Of a stretch of DNA of 64,000 bases, positions 50,616 through 64,000 are shown piece after piece. A program made the position numbers and the translations under genes. The stretch spans positions 3,430,001 to 3,494,000 of the forward strand of contig NZ_AHMP02000003.1 in assembly GCF_000243735.2 (NCBI RefSeq), written 5' to 3'. The DNA is from Leptospira kmetyi serovar Malaysia str. Bejo-Iso9. Its GTDB lineage: Bacteria; Spirochaetota; Leptospiria; Leptospirales; Leptospiraceae. The notes under the pieces were generated by a model. That model did not search any database, was not told where the DNA came from, and saw only the letters and a list, made by a program, of their open reading frames with translations. Within the stretch, counting starts at the first letter, position 1. Each line of letters starts with the position of its first letter.

Positions 50616-51397
50616 CAGAATCTGACGTTAAAAAGTGAAATCTCTAATTTGTATTCTCTTCCGGGAACGACCGAGGACGAGCCGGAAATCGGAATCGGTG
50701 TCGAGTTTCCGAAACCCAACGAATCCGCCGAGGTCGGTTCGACAGGAGGAGATTCGGGTTGATTCTCGCGTTTCATGGATTCGTATTCTCTCATATCGTG
50801 CCAAGCGTTTGCGAACGCGAGGGTCGTTCCGAACGTAAAAATAAAAATCGAACCGCCGAACGTTTTTTGAAATTTATGAACGCCGTTGACCTTCGCCGCG
50901 GAAGCGAGCGCATATCCCAAACCGAGTGTGATGGGAAGAGTCATAAAAAAGATGATCGAAAAACGACGAAAGGTCGTTTCGGTGTATTTTTCCTCTTCGT
51001 GAACTTGGTTCTGTCTTTTCTTTCGATCCGCTTGTTGCGCCTGTCTTTGCAGAATCGCTTCCACGTTGATGTCGCCCGTGAGAGGATTGATCAGATTCTC
51101 TTGTCCTCTTTCCACGTTCGGATTCGTGGTTCTTCGTAAACCGCCGGTTGCGGGAAACGGACTTTCAAAAGGAACCTGAGCGTTTTTCGGAGAAACCAAA
51201 ACCGGTTTTTTAAACGTGGGAGGAATCGCGTATTCTTGATAACCGTCTCGGGTCGGAGAATCCTTATAGTTTCTCAAATTGAAATCATAAGGATCCGCAA
51301 AGTCCGTCTGACTTTGTGCAAGCCACGAGTTCGGATTCGCAAAGGAGAGAATCAACAGAACCGTAACCGGGCGGAACCAAGAGGTGAAACTGAACAT
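50615..51397 (-). CDS. Hypothetical exported membrane protein preceding ktrB
   Basis: The 260-residue product has a signal peptide (about 1-28), a Pro/Asn-rich region and two to three hydrophobic segments near 145-200 ([34 protein letters not shown]). The tail ([17 protein letters not shown], then [13 protein letters not shown]) may be a beta-rich C-terminus. Its TGA stop overlaps the ktrB ATG by one base (TGATG), so the genes are translationally coupled. No family recognised; a K+ uptake link is only positional. Confidence 0.7.
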   Translation of the reverse strand: MFSFTSWFRPVTVLLILSFANPNSWLAQSQTDFADPYDFNLRNYKDSPTRDGYQEYAIPPTFKKPVLVSPKNAQVPFESPFPATGGLRRTTNPNVERGQENLINPLTGDINVEAILQRQAQQADRKKRQNQVHEEEKYTETTFRRFSIIFFMTLPITLGLGYALASAAKVNGVHKFQKTFGGSIFIFTFGTTLAFANAWHDMREYESMKRENQPESPPVEPTSADSLGFGNSTPIPISGSSSVVPGREYKLEISLFNVRF

Positions 51398-51454
51398 GGT
51401 CTTTCTTCTACAATCTTCCCCGCGCGGGGCGAGGCAAGGATTTTTAGTGCGAAA

Positions 51455-52756
<1,302 letters not shown>

Positions 52757-52912
52757 AGTTCTTGATCGAGTCCGAAATTCCGATTCAAGTTTGTACGCTT
52801 TGAAAGGGGAAGAACGAACTCACTTACAGAAAATAAGAAACGCTAACGTGGAAGAAAGTTTTTTTCGAAAAGGAATAGTTTTATTACTTCTTTTTAAAAT
52901 ATTGGAAGAACC

Positions 52913-54286
<1,374 letters not shown>

Positions 54287-54403
54287 GCCTTGAGAATTCA
54301 GAGCCGATTCGCGCGTTGCAAACCGATCCGGCGCGCGTAAACGGGAGAATCTGCCTCTAAACTTTCTTGCCAGATGGGGTTTTTGGGTTTTCCTGGTCTG
54401 AAG

Positions 54404-55426
<1,023 letters not shown>

Positions 55427-55449
55427 GAATATTCCATTTTTTGAATTCG

Positions 55450-55489
55450 AAGGCCCGGCAAGCGGGCGATCCGCTTGCCGGGCCTTTTT
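55450..55489 (+). terminator. Strong intrinsic terminator of gmd
   Basis: AGGCCCGGCAAGCGG and CCGCTTGCCGGGCCT form a perfect 15-bp stem with the five-base loop GCGAT (stem 55451-55465 and 55471-55485), followed by five T. It begins 24 bases after the gmd stop. Confidence 0.92.
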
Positions 55490-55825
55490 CTATAAAAAGG
55501 CTCGCGATTGAAGTTGCGCCCCTAGGAAGCAACTGTGAGTTTCTTTTGGCTCCGATTCTCGCAGTTTCGATTCTCAAACACAAAATCTTTTGTTTTCCTG
55601 CTCGGGATTTCCGCTGCAAATGCTATCGAAGCGGAGTTGTGAGAGAGAATTTCGTAGTAGTTCCGACAACTTTATCGTAAAAACAAGGATCGCCCCCACC
55701 CGAGTTTGGGTGGCGGTGGCGGGCTTGTGGGAGCAAGTTGCACGAGTTCGGCTATATCAGAAAATACTGAATTTCGCAAATCCGTTTTTCTTCGCGATTT
55801 TGTGGGAACTCCTACAAATTGTAGT
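55490..55825. other. Gene-free stretch with dispersed repeats
   Basis: This 336-base region between the gmd terminator and the convergent glycosylase gene holds no convincing gene. It contains repeats: CGTAGTAGTTCCGACAA (55653-55669, inverted form of TTGTCGGAACTACTACG) and the near-palindrome GATTTTGTGGGAACTCCTACAAA (55796-55818). A TGTGGGAGCAAGTTGCA stretch (about 55725-55741) is a weaker relative. Confidence 0.6.
55796..55818. repeat. Dispersed near-palindromic repeat
   Basis: TTTGTGGGAACTCCTACAAA is palindromic with one G/T mismatch. It shares its core with the elements at 34754, 34867, 35449 and 20.1 kb. Confidence 0.65.
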
Positions 55826-56533
55826 TCAACCCCATCCCTCGCCGCCGTCGACATCGGCCCAAAGATACCAGGAAAGAATCGTACGATACGGGGAATAATT
55901 CTTCAAAAATTGAATGATTTCTTTTTTGTTATCCTTGGAAATCCCGTAGTGTTTTTCTACGGACTTCCGTAAAATCAAATCGTTGATCGAAAAATGATCC
56001 CAACGATCCAACGCAAAGATCAAAACCATCTCCGCGGTCCAAGGGCCGACGCCCTTTAAAGAACAAAGAAGTTCCAAAACATTCAAATCTTCTAATTTAC
56101 GAAGTTTAGAATCCGTGATCGCACGATCGTTATACGCTTCCGCGACACGTTTGATCGTTTCGGTTTTGGCCTGGGAAACTCCGATTTCTCTCATCTTAGA
56201 ATTCGGAATTTCAAGAATCTGTTCGGGAGAAGGAATCTTTCTGCCGCCCGCAAGCGCGATCAATCTACGTTCAAAGGTAAGAGCGACCTTCGTCGAAAGT
56301 TGCTGACCCAAAACGGATTTGATCAAAACCTGATACGGAGAACCGATCGTCTGCAGTTTACAAGGCCCGACTCCGTCGATCAGCCGTTTCGTGATCGGAT
56401 CTTTTTTGCGGAGCCAATCGGTCGCTTTTTTAAGAAGAATATCGCGCTCTTCCGGCTTTTTCGATTTTGCGGAAGCAGAAGACGATGAAACTTGGGAAGA
56501 ATCGGATTTGGATTTGGAATCGGAAGAGGGCAT
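55826..56533 (-). CDS. DNA-3-methyladenine glycosylase (AlkA/HhH-GPD type)
   Basis: This 235-residue base-excision repair enzyme has the helix-hairpin-helix-Gly/Pro-Asp fold: LIKSVLGQQLSTKVALTFER, the HhH motif SLKGVGPWTAEMVLIFAL and the catalytic Asp in FSINDLILRKSVEKHYG. It excises alkylated purines. An unusual Ser/Lys-rich tail of about 28 residues precedes the enzyme domain (MPSSDSKSKSDSSQ, then SSSSASAKSKKPEE). It starts 24 bases after the cyclic-nucleotide-binding gene and so probably shares its transcript. Confidence 0.9.
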   Translation of the reverse strand: MPSSDSKSKSDSSQVSSSSASAKSKKPEERDILLKKATDWLRKKDPITKRLIDGVGPCKLQTIGSPYQVLIKSVLGQQLSTKVALTFERRLIALAGGRKIPSPEQILEIPNSKMREIGVSQAKTETIKRVAEAYNDRAITDSKLRKLEDLNVLELLCSLKGVGPWTAEMVLIFALDRWDHFSINDLILRKSVEKHYGISKDNKKEIIQFLKNYSPYRTILSWYLWADVDGGEGWG

Positions 56534-56557
56534 CTCGATCGAAGAGCGCGTAACGCG

Positions 56558-57775
<1,218 letters not shown>

Positions 57776-57784
57776 GCTGTTGTG

Positions 57785-57814
57785 TTAGTATTTTTTTTGA
57801 AAATCAGAGTTCAA
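57785..57814 (-). promoter_or_regulatory. Candidate promoter of the cyclic-nucleotide-domain gene
   Basis: On the minus strand TTGAAC (57809-57814) and TACTAA (57785-57790) are separated by 18 bases, the latter ending ten bases before the ATG. The leader would be only a few bases long, so this is tentative. Confidence 0.4.
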
Positions 57815-57860
57815 CTGTTTTCATTATCGGAATCCGGGAATCGAATCTCGAAAAAAAGCG

Positions 57861-58379
57861 CTACTTTTCTCCGCATTCCGACATTTCCGTCTTGGAACCG
57901 CTTAAAATCTCCCATTCCGAGAGTTCCAAAGAGGCTTTTTCGGCCAGTTCTCTGGAAAAGGATTGGGAACAGATCGACTTGAAAACGTCTCTCGCCTTAC
58001 TTTCCTCTCCGATTTCAAGGTAGAGTTTACCGGCTTCGAAAAAGGCGTTCAAACCTTGGGAAGAATTCGGTTCCTGAGCGTACTGATGCAGATTGATTTC
58101 GAGGACTTTTTCCGGACGACCAAGTCTGGAATAGTTGTTCTTTAAAACCTGGTAGGCCTTGTTTTTGAACTTACTCGAAGGATAAAGAATCAGAAAACTT
58201 TTAATTTCTTCGATCGATTTATGGAATTTCCGATCCTTGAAGGCTTCTTCCGCGATTCTGAGGAGATTTTCCGCCTGAGTTTCCTGGAGGGGGCTCGCTT
58301 CCGAATGGAGGGAATCGGAAAAGGAGATCCAAGTTAAGAATGGGATCAGTATAAAAACGAAGAATCTTTGGGCCTGCAA
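57861..58379 (-). CDS. Exported TPR-like protein
   Basis: The TTG start at 58379 is preceded by GGGAG with six bases between. The 172-residue product has a signal peptide (about 1-27), then tandem helical repeats of tetratricopeptide type (NLLRIAEEAFKDRKFHKSIE, FKNKAYQVLKNNYSRLGR, AFFEAGKLYLEIGEESKARD). It would be a periplasmic adaptor or assembly factor. The C-terminal Cys-containing segment is of unknown role. Gap of 85 bases separates it from the next gene in the same direction. Confidence 0.75.
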   Translation of the reverse strand: MQAQRFFVFILIPFLTWISFSDSLHSEASPLQETQAENLLRIAEEAFKDRKFHKSIEEIKSFLILYPSSKFKNKAYQVLKNNYSRLGRPEKVLEINLHQYAQEPNSSQGLNAFFEAGKLYLEIGEESKARDVFKSICSQSFSRELAEKASLELSEWEILSGSKTEMSECGEK

Positions 58380-58442
58380 GATAAACTCCCGAGGAAAACG
58401 GTTCCCTCTAAAGATTATCTGCAGGTTTTCCGAAAAGGTTGA

Positions 58443-58727
58443 TTACTTTTTCTTATCGATTGTCTTGCGGTGGTGTTCGCAAAGCCTATAAAGTTTGCCG
58501 GAGGAAGGGTTCTTTTTGGAGACTTTCGTTCCGCATACGATACAAAGGCCGTTGTTTCTTCTTCTTTGATAGAGAAGTTGAACTCTTTCAGCGCCGGACA
58601 GATTATATTTACTAACCTGTATTCTGAATCCTTTATATAGATAATTCCCCACTGCTTCTAAGGATTGAGATTTAACACCTGTTACCAGGGACTCAAGATC
58701 GTCGTTCGAAATTTTTTTTGGTTTCAT
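58443..58727 (-). CDS. Small putative zinc-binding protein
   Basis: The 94-residue basic protein has a C-terminal metal-ligand cluster, CIVC near residues 62-65 and LCEHH near 82-86 (CxxC...CxxH-like). The N-terminal half carries KISNDDLESLVTGVKSQSLE and the region LLYQRRRNNG. It probably binds nucleic acid. No family recognised, though similar small proteins exist in leptospires. Confidence 0.65.
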   Translation of the reverse strand: MKPKKISNDDLESLVTGVKSQSLEAVGNYLYKGFRIQVSKYNLSGAERVQLLYQRRRNNGLCIVCGTKVSKKNPSSGKLYRLCEHHRKTIDKKK

Positions 58728-59112
<385 letters not shown>

Positions 59113-59805
59113 ATGAGAAATGAACGATTGTATTTAAACGAAACGGATCAGAACTCCTTCTCGAATCAAAAACAAGTTCCTAAGAATCAAAATATTGTAT
59201 ATAGGGCCTTTCACCCTATTCTTCTTTTTGCGATCTTAATTGCGTATACGGGTTGTAAGCCGACCGCCAAAGACCAGGTTCAAAAGATATTATCCGATCG
59301 CCGGGTTCCCGTTGAGGAAAAAATTCGCCAGACCTCCTTTTTACTGTTAGGGGATCGATTGAAGGAAATCGAAATCTCCCCCGGTGTTTCGCCTGACGGA
59401 ACCACGACGGACGCGGTGCGAGTAACGTTATCCGTGGGCGGAAACTCCGCGCTAACCTTTCTCGGGCAGAAAGAATATAAGGAAAGAATGAAACTCGAAG
59501 TCGCATTATTGTCCTTTCGGCTTTTGCAGACCTTAAAGGAACTTCCGATCGAAAGTTTTCGAGTAAGCATCGTAAAACCGTATTATGTGAAGAATTCTCC
59601 CACGGAATCCATCGAAGAGTTCGAGGTATTTCGGGCCAAAATGGAAAAGAATTCCCTGATTCGGATCAAAGGTTTCGAGACGGTGGATTCTTTTGCCGCC
59701 GATTCCTACGATTCTCCAGAACCCGCCGTGTTGGACGTGATGGTACAAATCGTCCAATCTTGGAAGGTGGAACTGGACGAATTGAATCGGGTCGAAGTGA
59801 ACTGA
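59113..59805 (+). CDS. Lipoprotein of unknown function with long signal region
   Basis: The ATG at 59113 has a near-perfect AAAGGAGG site, so the long N-terminus seems genuine: a 31-residue polar segment precedes the hydrophobic stretch HPILLFAILIAYTGC, with the lipidated Cys at residue 48. The mature 183 residues form a helix-rich domain (SDRRVPVEEKIRQTSFLLLG) and a segment with alternating strands (DGTTTDAVRVTLSVGGNSAL). No family recognised. Confidence 0.75.
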   Translation: MRNERLYLNETDQNSFSNQKQVPKNQNIVYRAFHPILLFAILIAYTGCKPTAKDQVQKILSDRRVPVEEKIRQTSFLLLGDRLKEIEISPGVSPDGTTTDAVRVTLSVGGNSALTFLGQKEYKERMKLEVALLSFRLLQTLKELPIESFRVSIVKPYYVKNSPTESIEEFEVFRAKMEKNSLIRIKGFETVDSFAADSYDSPEPAVLDVMVQIVQSWKVELDELNRVEVN

Positions 59806-59941
59806 AACTTTCGAGGAAGAGTTTTCGGATTTTTAAATCCGATTGTTTTCGGGTCTTAAAATAGAATAAATTTTCATTTATAATTCGTAAAAGACGGAGT
59901 TCGGGCGATATTCCGTTTCGGGATAATTTATGTTTTTTGAA

Positions 59942-59965
59942 TATTCTAAAAACATGTTTTAGAAA
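59942..59965. promoter_or_regulatory. Palindrome upstream of the recombinase-like gene
   Basis: AAAACATGTTTT (59949-59960) is a perfect 12-bp palindrome, extended by TTCT and AGAA arms with one inserted A on the left. It lies about 100 bases before the recombinase-like gene, in a 258-base gap otherwise without coding signal. It could be an operator; no promoter is clear. Confidence 0.4.
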
Positions 59966-60063
59966 TCGAAAATATCCCGGACTTCCGCGTTCTCGAAGCG
60001 ATTTTTGTTTGCATTATTTTCGCGTTTAAGACAAATCAAACGGAATTGAAAAGGACGGTTGTT

Positions 60064-60642
60064 ATGACCTTATACGAAACGAATTCCGATATATACGGAA
60101 ATAAAAAAATTCTTACCAACCTCGAAATCAAACGGCTGATCGACGAATGCAGAAACAATCCGAATCATTACGTTTGGATCCGATTTCTGTTTCTCTTCGG
60201 ATTAAAACAGGAAGAGCTGGTCGGAATTCGGGTCATCGACGTAAACATAAAGGAAAGAATATTACGAATTCGTGGATTTCAAAGAAGAAAGGATCGTCGT
60301 CTGGACATTCCGCTTTGTCTTTTGAAGGATTTTTACGGAGCGATTCAAGGAAGAATGCCCGAGGAATATTTATTTCCCGGAAGAAACGGAAGGCTTCATC
60401 CGAAAACGATTCAGAAACTTCTACAAAAATTGAAACGTAAGACGGGAATCGAAGTGAACGTTCCGAAAATCAGAGAGACAATCGCCGTTCGTATGGACGC
60501 GAACGGAAATTCAATCCGATTTATCTCCGAGTATCTCGGATTTAAAACAAGGCGCGCTACCTATAAGTTGATCGGGAAAAAATCGAAGTCCGAACCGGTA
60601 AAAATATTTTCTTTGGATGAAATTCTAGATATCGGAGCTTAA
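60064..60642 (+). CDS. Degenerate solo catalytic domain of a tyrosine recombinase
   Basis: The ATG at 60064 with AAAAGGA upstream gives 192 residues; a TTG at 60046 is an alternative. The layout is the catalytic domain of XerC/D-type recombinases without the N-terminal core-binding domain: FLFLFGLKQEELVGIRVIDV corresponds to the first catalytic-Arg helix (Arg replaced by Lys), RRKDRRLDIPL to the beta-hairpin Lys, VPKIRETIAVRM to HxxR (His lost, Arg kept) and the C-terminal SEYLGFKTRRATYKL to the LGH...Y motif (His replaced by Phe, Tyr kept). Two or more catalytic residues are lost, so it is probably not an active recombinase. It may be a DNA-binding relic. Confidence 0.7.
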   Translation: MTLYETNSDIYGNKKILTNLEIKRLIDECRNNPNHYVWIRFLFLFGLKQEELVGIRVIDVNIKERILRIRGFQRRKDRRLDIPLCLLKDFYGAIQGRMPEEYLFPGRNGRLHPKTIQKLLQKLKRKTGIEVNVPKIRETIAVRMDANGNSIRFISEYLGFKTRRATYKLIGKKSKSEPVKIFSLDEILDIGA

Positions 60643-60649
60643 AAATGAG

Positions 60650-60677
60650 TTGTAAACGCGTTCTGAAACCTTAATTT
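60650..60677 (+). promoter_or_regulatory. Candidate promoter of the STAS-domain gene
   Basis: TTGTAA (60650-60655) and TAATTT (60672-60677) are 16 bases apart, just upstream of the AAAAGGAAG site for the STAS-domain gene. Confidence 0.35.
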
Positions 60678-60706
60678 AGTCCTAATTCTTTAAAAGGAAG
60701 CCATCT

Positions 60707-61042
60707 TTGGAAATTAAAACGAAAAAGATCGGTAAGCACACTCTGGTTGCGCTCAACGGTAGGCTGGATATCGGACATTCAGACGAAGTCGAAGCGAAGT
60801 TACTGGATGATGTTCAGTCCGGACAGGGCGATATCTTAATCAACCTGGAAAATATTTCTTACATTTCATCCTCTGGGATTCGTATCTTTGTCGGTATGGT
60901 CAGAGAGTTGGAAAAGCAGGGAAGAAAGTTGAAACTTTGTTGTATCACTCCTCCCGTAAAAAAAGTATTCGATGTGGTCGAACTCTTAGATCTGTTTGAA
61001 GTGTACGAAACAGAAAGTTCCGCTCTCGATTCGCTTACCTAA
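60707..61042 (+). CDS. STAS-domain anti-sigma factor antagonist
   Basis: This 111-residue single-domain protein of the SpoIIAA/RsbV type starts at TTG 60707 behind AAAAGGAAG. It shows ALNGRLDIGHSDEVEAKL and the phosphorylation-site segment NISYISSSGIRIFVGMVR with the usual Ser. It would bind an anti-sigma kinase and free a sigma factor when unphosphorylated. No kinase or phosphatase gene is adjacent. The GHKL ATPase at 18 kb might be a partner in principle. Confidence 0.92.
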   Translation: MEIKTKKIGKHTLVALNGRLDIGHSDEVEAKLLDDVQSGQGDILINLENISYISSSGIRIFVGMVRELEKQGRKLKLCCITPPVKKVFDVVELLDLFEVYETESSALDSLT

Positions 61043-61076
61043 AATCCGGGGTTAATCCCGGATTCTCCTCGGGTCT

Positions 61077-62572
<1,496 letters not shown>

Positions 62573-62576
<4 letters not shown>

Positions 62577-63235
62577 AATCCGCCCGATTTCAATCCGTTT
62601 TCGTATTTCAGAATATTCTACTTTTCTTATTCTTTTTCTGCGTAAACGGTTGCGTGGGAAAGGAACACGAACAACAGGGACTTTCCGCGTTGTTGCCCTT
62701 GATCGGTCCTCTTTTAAAAGTGGGGATCATAGGAGATTCTCTTTCCCAAAGATCGGACGGTTTCGGTCTCAGGGAAAAATTGGGTTCTCGTTTTACGGTT
62801 ACGGATTATTCGGTTTCGGGTAGGGACGTTCCCGGTTGGACCCAGGCGATCGGAACCGCGTTTACGGAACAACAGGACGTTTTGATTTTGGAATTGGGGA
62901 CCAACGACGTTTCCGGTTATCCCACGGATCAATTTCCGAATCACTATGAGAATCTTATCGGAACGATTCAGTCGAAAACAAACTCGGCGATTATAGTCAC
63001 CATTCTCCCTCCGACGATCCAGCCGGGTTATCGGGCGAACATCTTTCAGATCAATCCGTATTTGAGAAGTTTAGGTTCCCGATATCCGACCGCGGATATG
63101 GAAACCGTTTTTTTGGAAATGGAAAAGACGATTCCCTTGTATCCGGTAACGGATCCGATTCATCCGAATCCGGTCGGATACGATTTGATGGGAACCGTCT
63201 ACGCGGATACGATCCGAAAATTCTACGTTCGTTAA
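62573..63235 (+). CDS. SGNH/GDSL hydrolase lipoprotein
   Basis: The 220-residue product has a lipoprotein signal (CVNGC, Cys27) and the SGNH hydrolase blocks: GIIGDSLSQ with the nucleophilic Ser, VSGRDVPGW, LGTNDVSGY and the catalytic Asp-His DPIHPNPVGY. It is an extracytoplasmic esterase or acyl/acetyl hydrolase. The overlap with the membrane glycosyltransferase gene suggests that it trims acyl groups of the same glycan (inference). Confidence 0.9.
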
Positions 63236-63253
63236 AAGAAATCGAGCCGTTTT

Positions 63254-64000
63254 CTATTTGCTTGAATTATTATATTCGCAATTTAGAATATAAGGATTGA
63301 ACACCTGCGCGATATACAATCTTCCGTCGTAAGGGATCGCGGTGCTTCCCGCCGAAATCAAATCTCCCGAAGTCGCGAAAATTTCCTGAGAACTTCCGTC
63401 CGGTGAAATCCGATATACTTGAGTCGGCGCGGGATAATCCGCGTTTCGCACGTGTCTCAAAAATCGATATACGGAGGCGTGACCGACTACGAAAATTCTC
63501 CCTTGGGAATCCAACTCAAGATTGTCCGGACCGGAACTAAGAAGGATCGACTTCGGTTCTCCGAGCACGGGTTTTCCTTGTTCTCTTGTGATCGGAAATT
63601 GAAACACGGTTTTGTCGGAGAAACCGGATCGATATAAGAGTTCCTTTCCCTGAGAATCTTTTGTGTAGAGAATTCCGTTTCCGAACGAAAGAGGGTTTCC
63701 GAGGTTCGACCAGGTTTTTCCGTCGTAGTAGGAAATTTCCGCGCGTTTGAATCCGAACAGATCGTCCCAGAGATACCGAACGATTCCTCCGGCTCCGTGG
63801 TCGTTGGAAAGATAGATTTCGTTTTCGGATACTACGAAGAGATCGTTCGGGCTTGTGACGAGCGGGTCTGTAAGAGTTCCCACATGGGACCAATCTTTTC
63901 CTTTGCGTTCGAAGATTTCGATCGTGTGGACTTCGTAGATTTTCGGATGGGAGATTACGTACAGCCTGTAGACGTCTTTCGTTTTGAGAAGACTGATTCC
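63254..64000 (-). CDS. Paraoxonase/SMP-30-like beta-propeller protein (partial, runs off the window end)
   Basis: The frame is open to base 64000 and ends with a TAG at 63254, so the window contains the C-terminal ~248 residues; the true start lies beyond. The visible part begins GISLLKTKDVYRLYVISHP and includes EIFERKGKDWSHVGTLTD, SPNDLFVVSENEIYLSNDHG, and SGPDNLELDSQGRIFVVGH. These fit the paraoxonase-type arylesterase six-bladed propeller with calcium ligands in SPNDL and SNDHG. It would hydrolyse lactones or esters. An internal GTG at 63883 is not the true start. Confidence 0.85.
   Translation of the reverse strand, partial: GISLLKTKDVYRLYVISHPKIYEVHTIEIFERKGKDWSHVGTLTDPLVTSPNDLFVVSENEIYLSNDHGAGGIVRYLWDDLFGFKRAEISYYDGKTWSNLGNPLSFGNGILYTKDSQGKELLYRSGFSDKTVFQFPITREQGKPVLGEPKSILLSSGPDNLELDSQGRIFVVGHASVYRFLRHVRNADYPAPTQVYRISPDGSSQEIFATSGDLISAGSTAIPYDGRLYIAQVFNPYILNCEYNNSSK

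Noticed and set aside
63254..63883. Treating 63883 (GTG) as the start of the paraoxonase-like gene
   Set aside because: The frame stays open to the window end with family-like sequence (LYVISHP, EIFERKG), so the gene is partial.

Overview
The window is a stretch of chromosome from a Leptospira species. The evidence is the mitochondrial-like (spirochaete-type) elongation factor G, lipoproteins with loose spirochaetal lipoboxes, a probable DUF1564-type protein, double DUF1566 lipoproteins, the hrcA-grpE-dnaK-dnaJ order behind a CIRCE operator, and frequent TTG/GTG starts. Base composition looks mid-40 percent GC by eye (not counted), higher than L. interrogans as generally known. This hints at one of the higher-GC members of the pathogen clade, but the species is a guess. 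Coding density is high. I saw no rRNA, tRNA, CRISPR array, intact transposase or prophage.

Layout. 1-8.6 kb: start of fusA (minus), an orphan TrkH-type K+ transporter, eutBC (ethanolamine ammonia-lyase without microcompartment genes), a UbiA-type prenyltransferase, a thioredoxin-like protein, a double-DUF1566 lipoprotein and an unknown protein. 8.6-15 kb: an envelope cluster with two acyltransferase-3 proteins, signal peptidase I and two tandem paralogous membrane proteins of glycosyltransferase-39 type. 15-20 kb: coiled-coil protein, SPFH-SHOCT protein, threonine synthase, and a GHKL-ATPase next to a tail-anchored protein. 20-28 kb: leuS with a small zinc-ribbon gene, a Lol/Ybb-type ABC transporter pair, a DUF1564-like protein and a Cys-rich exported peptide. 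28-35 kb: YqgE, a Gfo/Idh oxidoreductase and the heat-shock operon. 35-42 kb: alpha/beta hydrolase, FtsI-type PBP with PASTA, a Maf-like (DUF115) protein, a phasin-like small protein with a strong promoter, an outer-membrane candidate and GDPD. 42-48 kb: hydrolase, SET protein, the rppH-globin-acylphosphatase-membrane protein operon, a large unknown protein, aldo/keto reductase. 48-55 kb: K+ uptake operon (hypothetical-ktrB-ktrA), adenosine deaminase family protein, MATE exporter, GDP-mannose dehydratase. 55-64 kb: AlkA-like glycosylase with a double cyclic-nucleotide-domain regulator, TPR protein, small zinc protein, lipoprotein, degenerate tyrosine recombinase, STAS protein, GT39-like protein with a GDSL lipoprotein, and a partial paraoxonase-like gene.

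Themes. There are two K+ uptake systems, several envelope glycan/acyl modification genes, proteostasis under HrcA, and an ethanolamine/glycerophosphodiester scavenging capacity that would suit use of host phospholipids. Short palindromic repeats (core like TTTGTAGGAACTACTACG or TTTGTGGGAACTCCTACAAA) are scattered between genes and in a few coding sequences. The most unusual signals are a KtrB with a roughly 140-residue membrane extension, a solo recombinase catalytic domain lacking most catalytic residues, a very stable dnaK-dnaJ intercistronic hairpin, a palindrome encoding both C-termini of two convergent genes, and several conserved-looking proteins of no recognisable family. I found no clear multi-gene undescribed system; the best candidates are given as findings.
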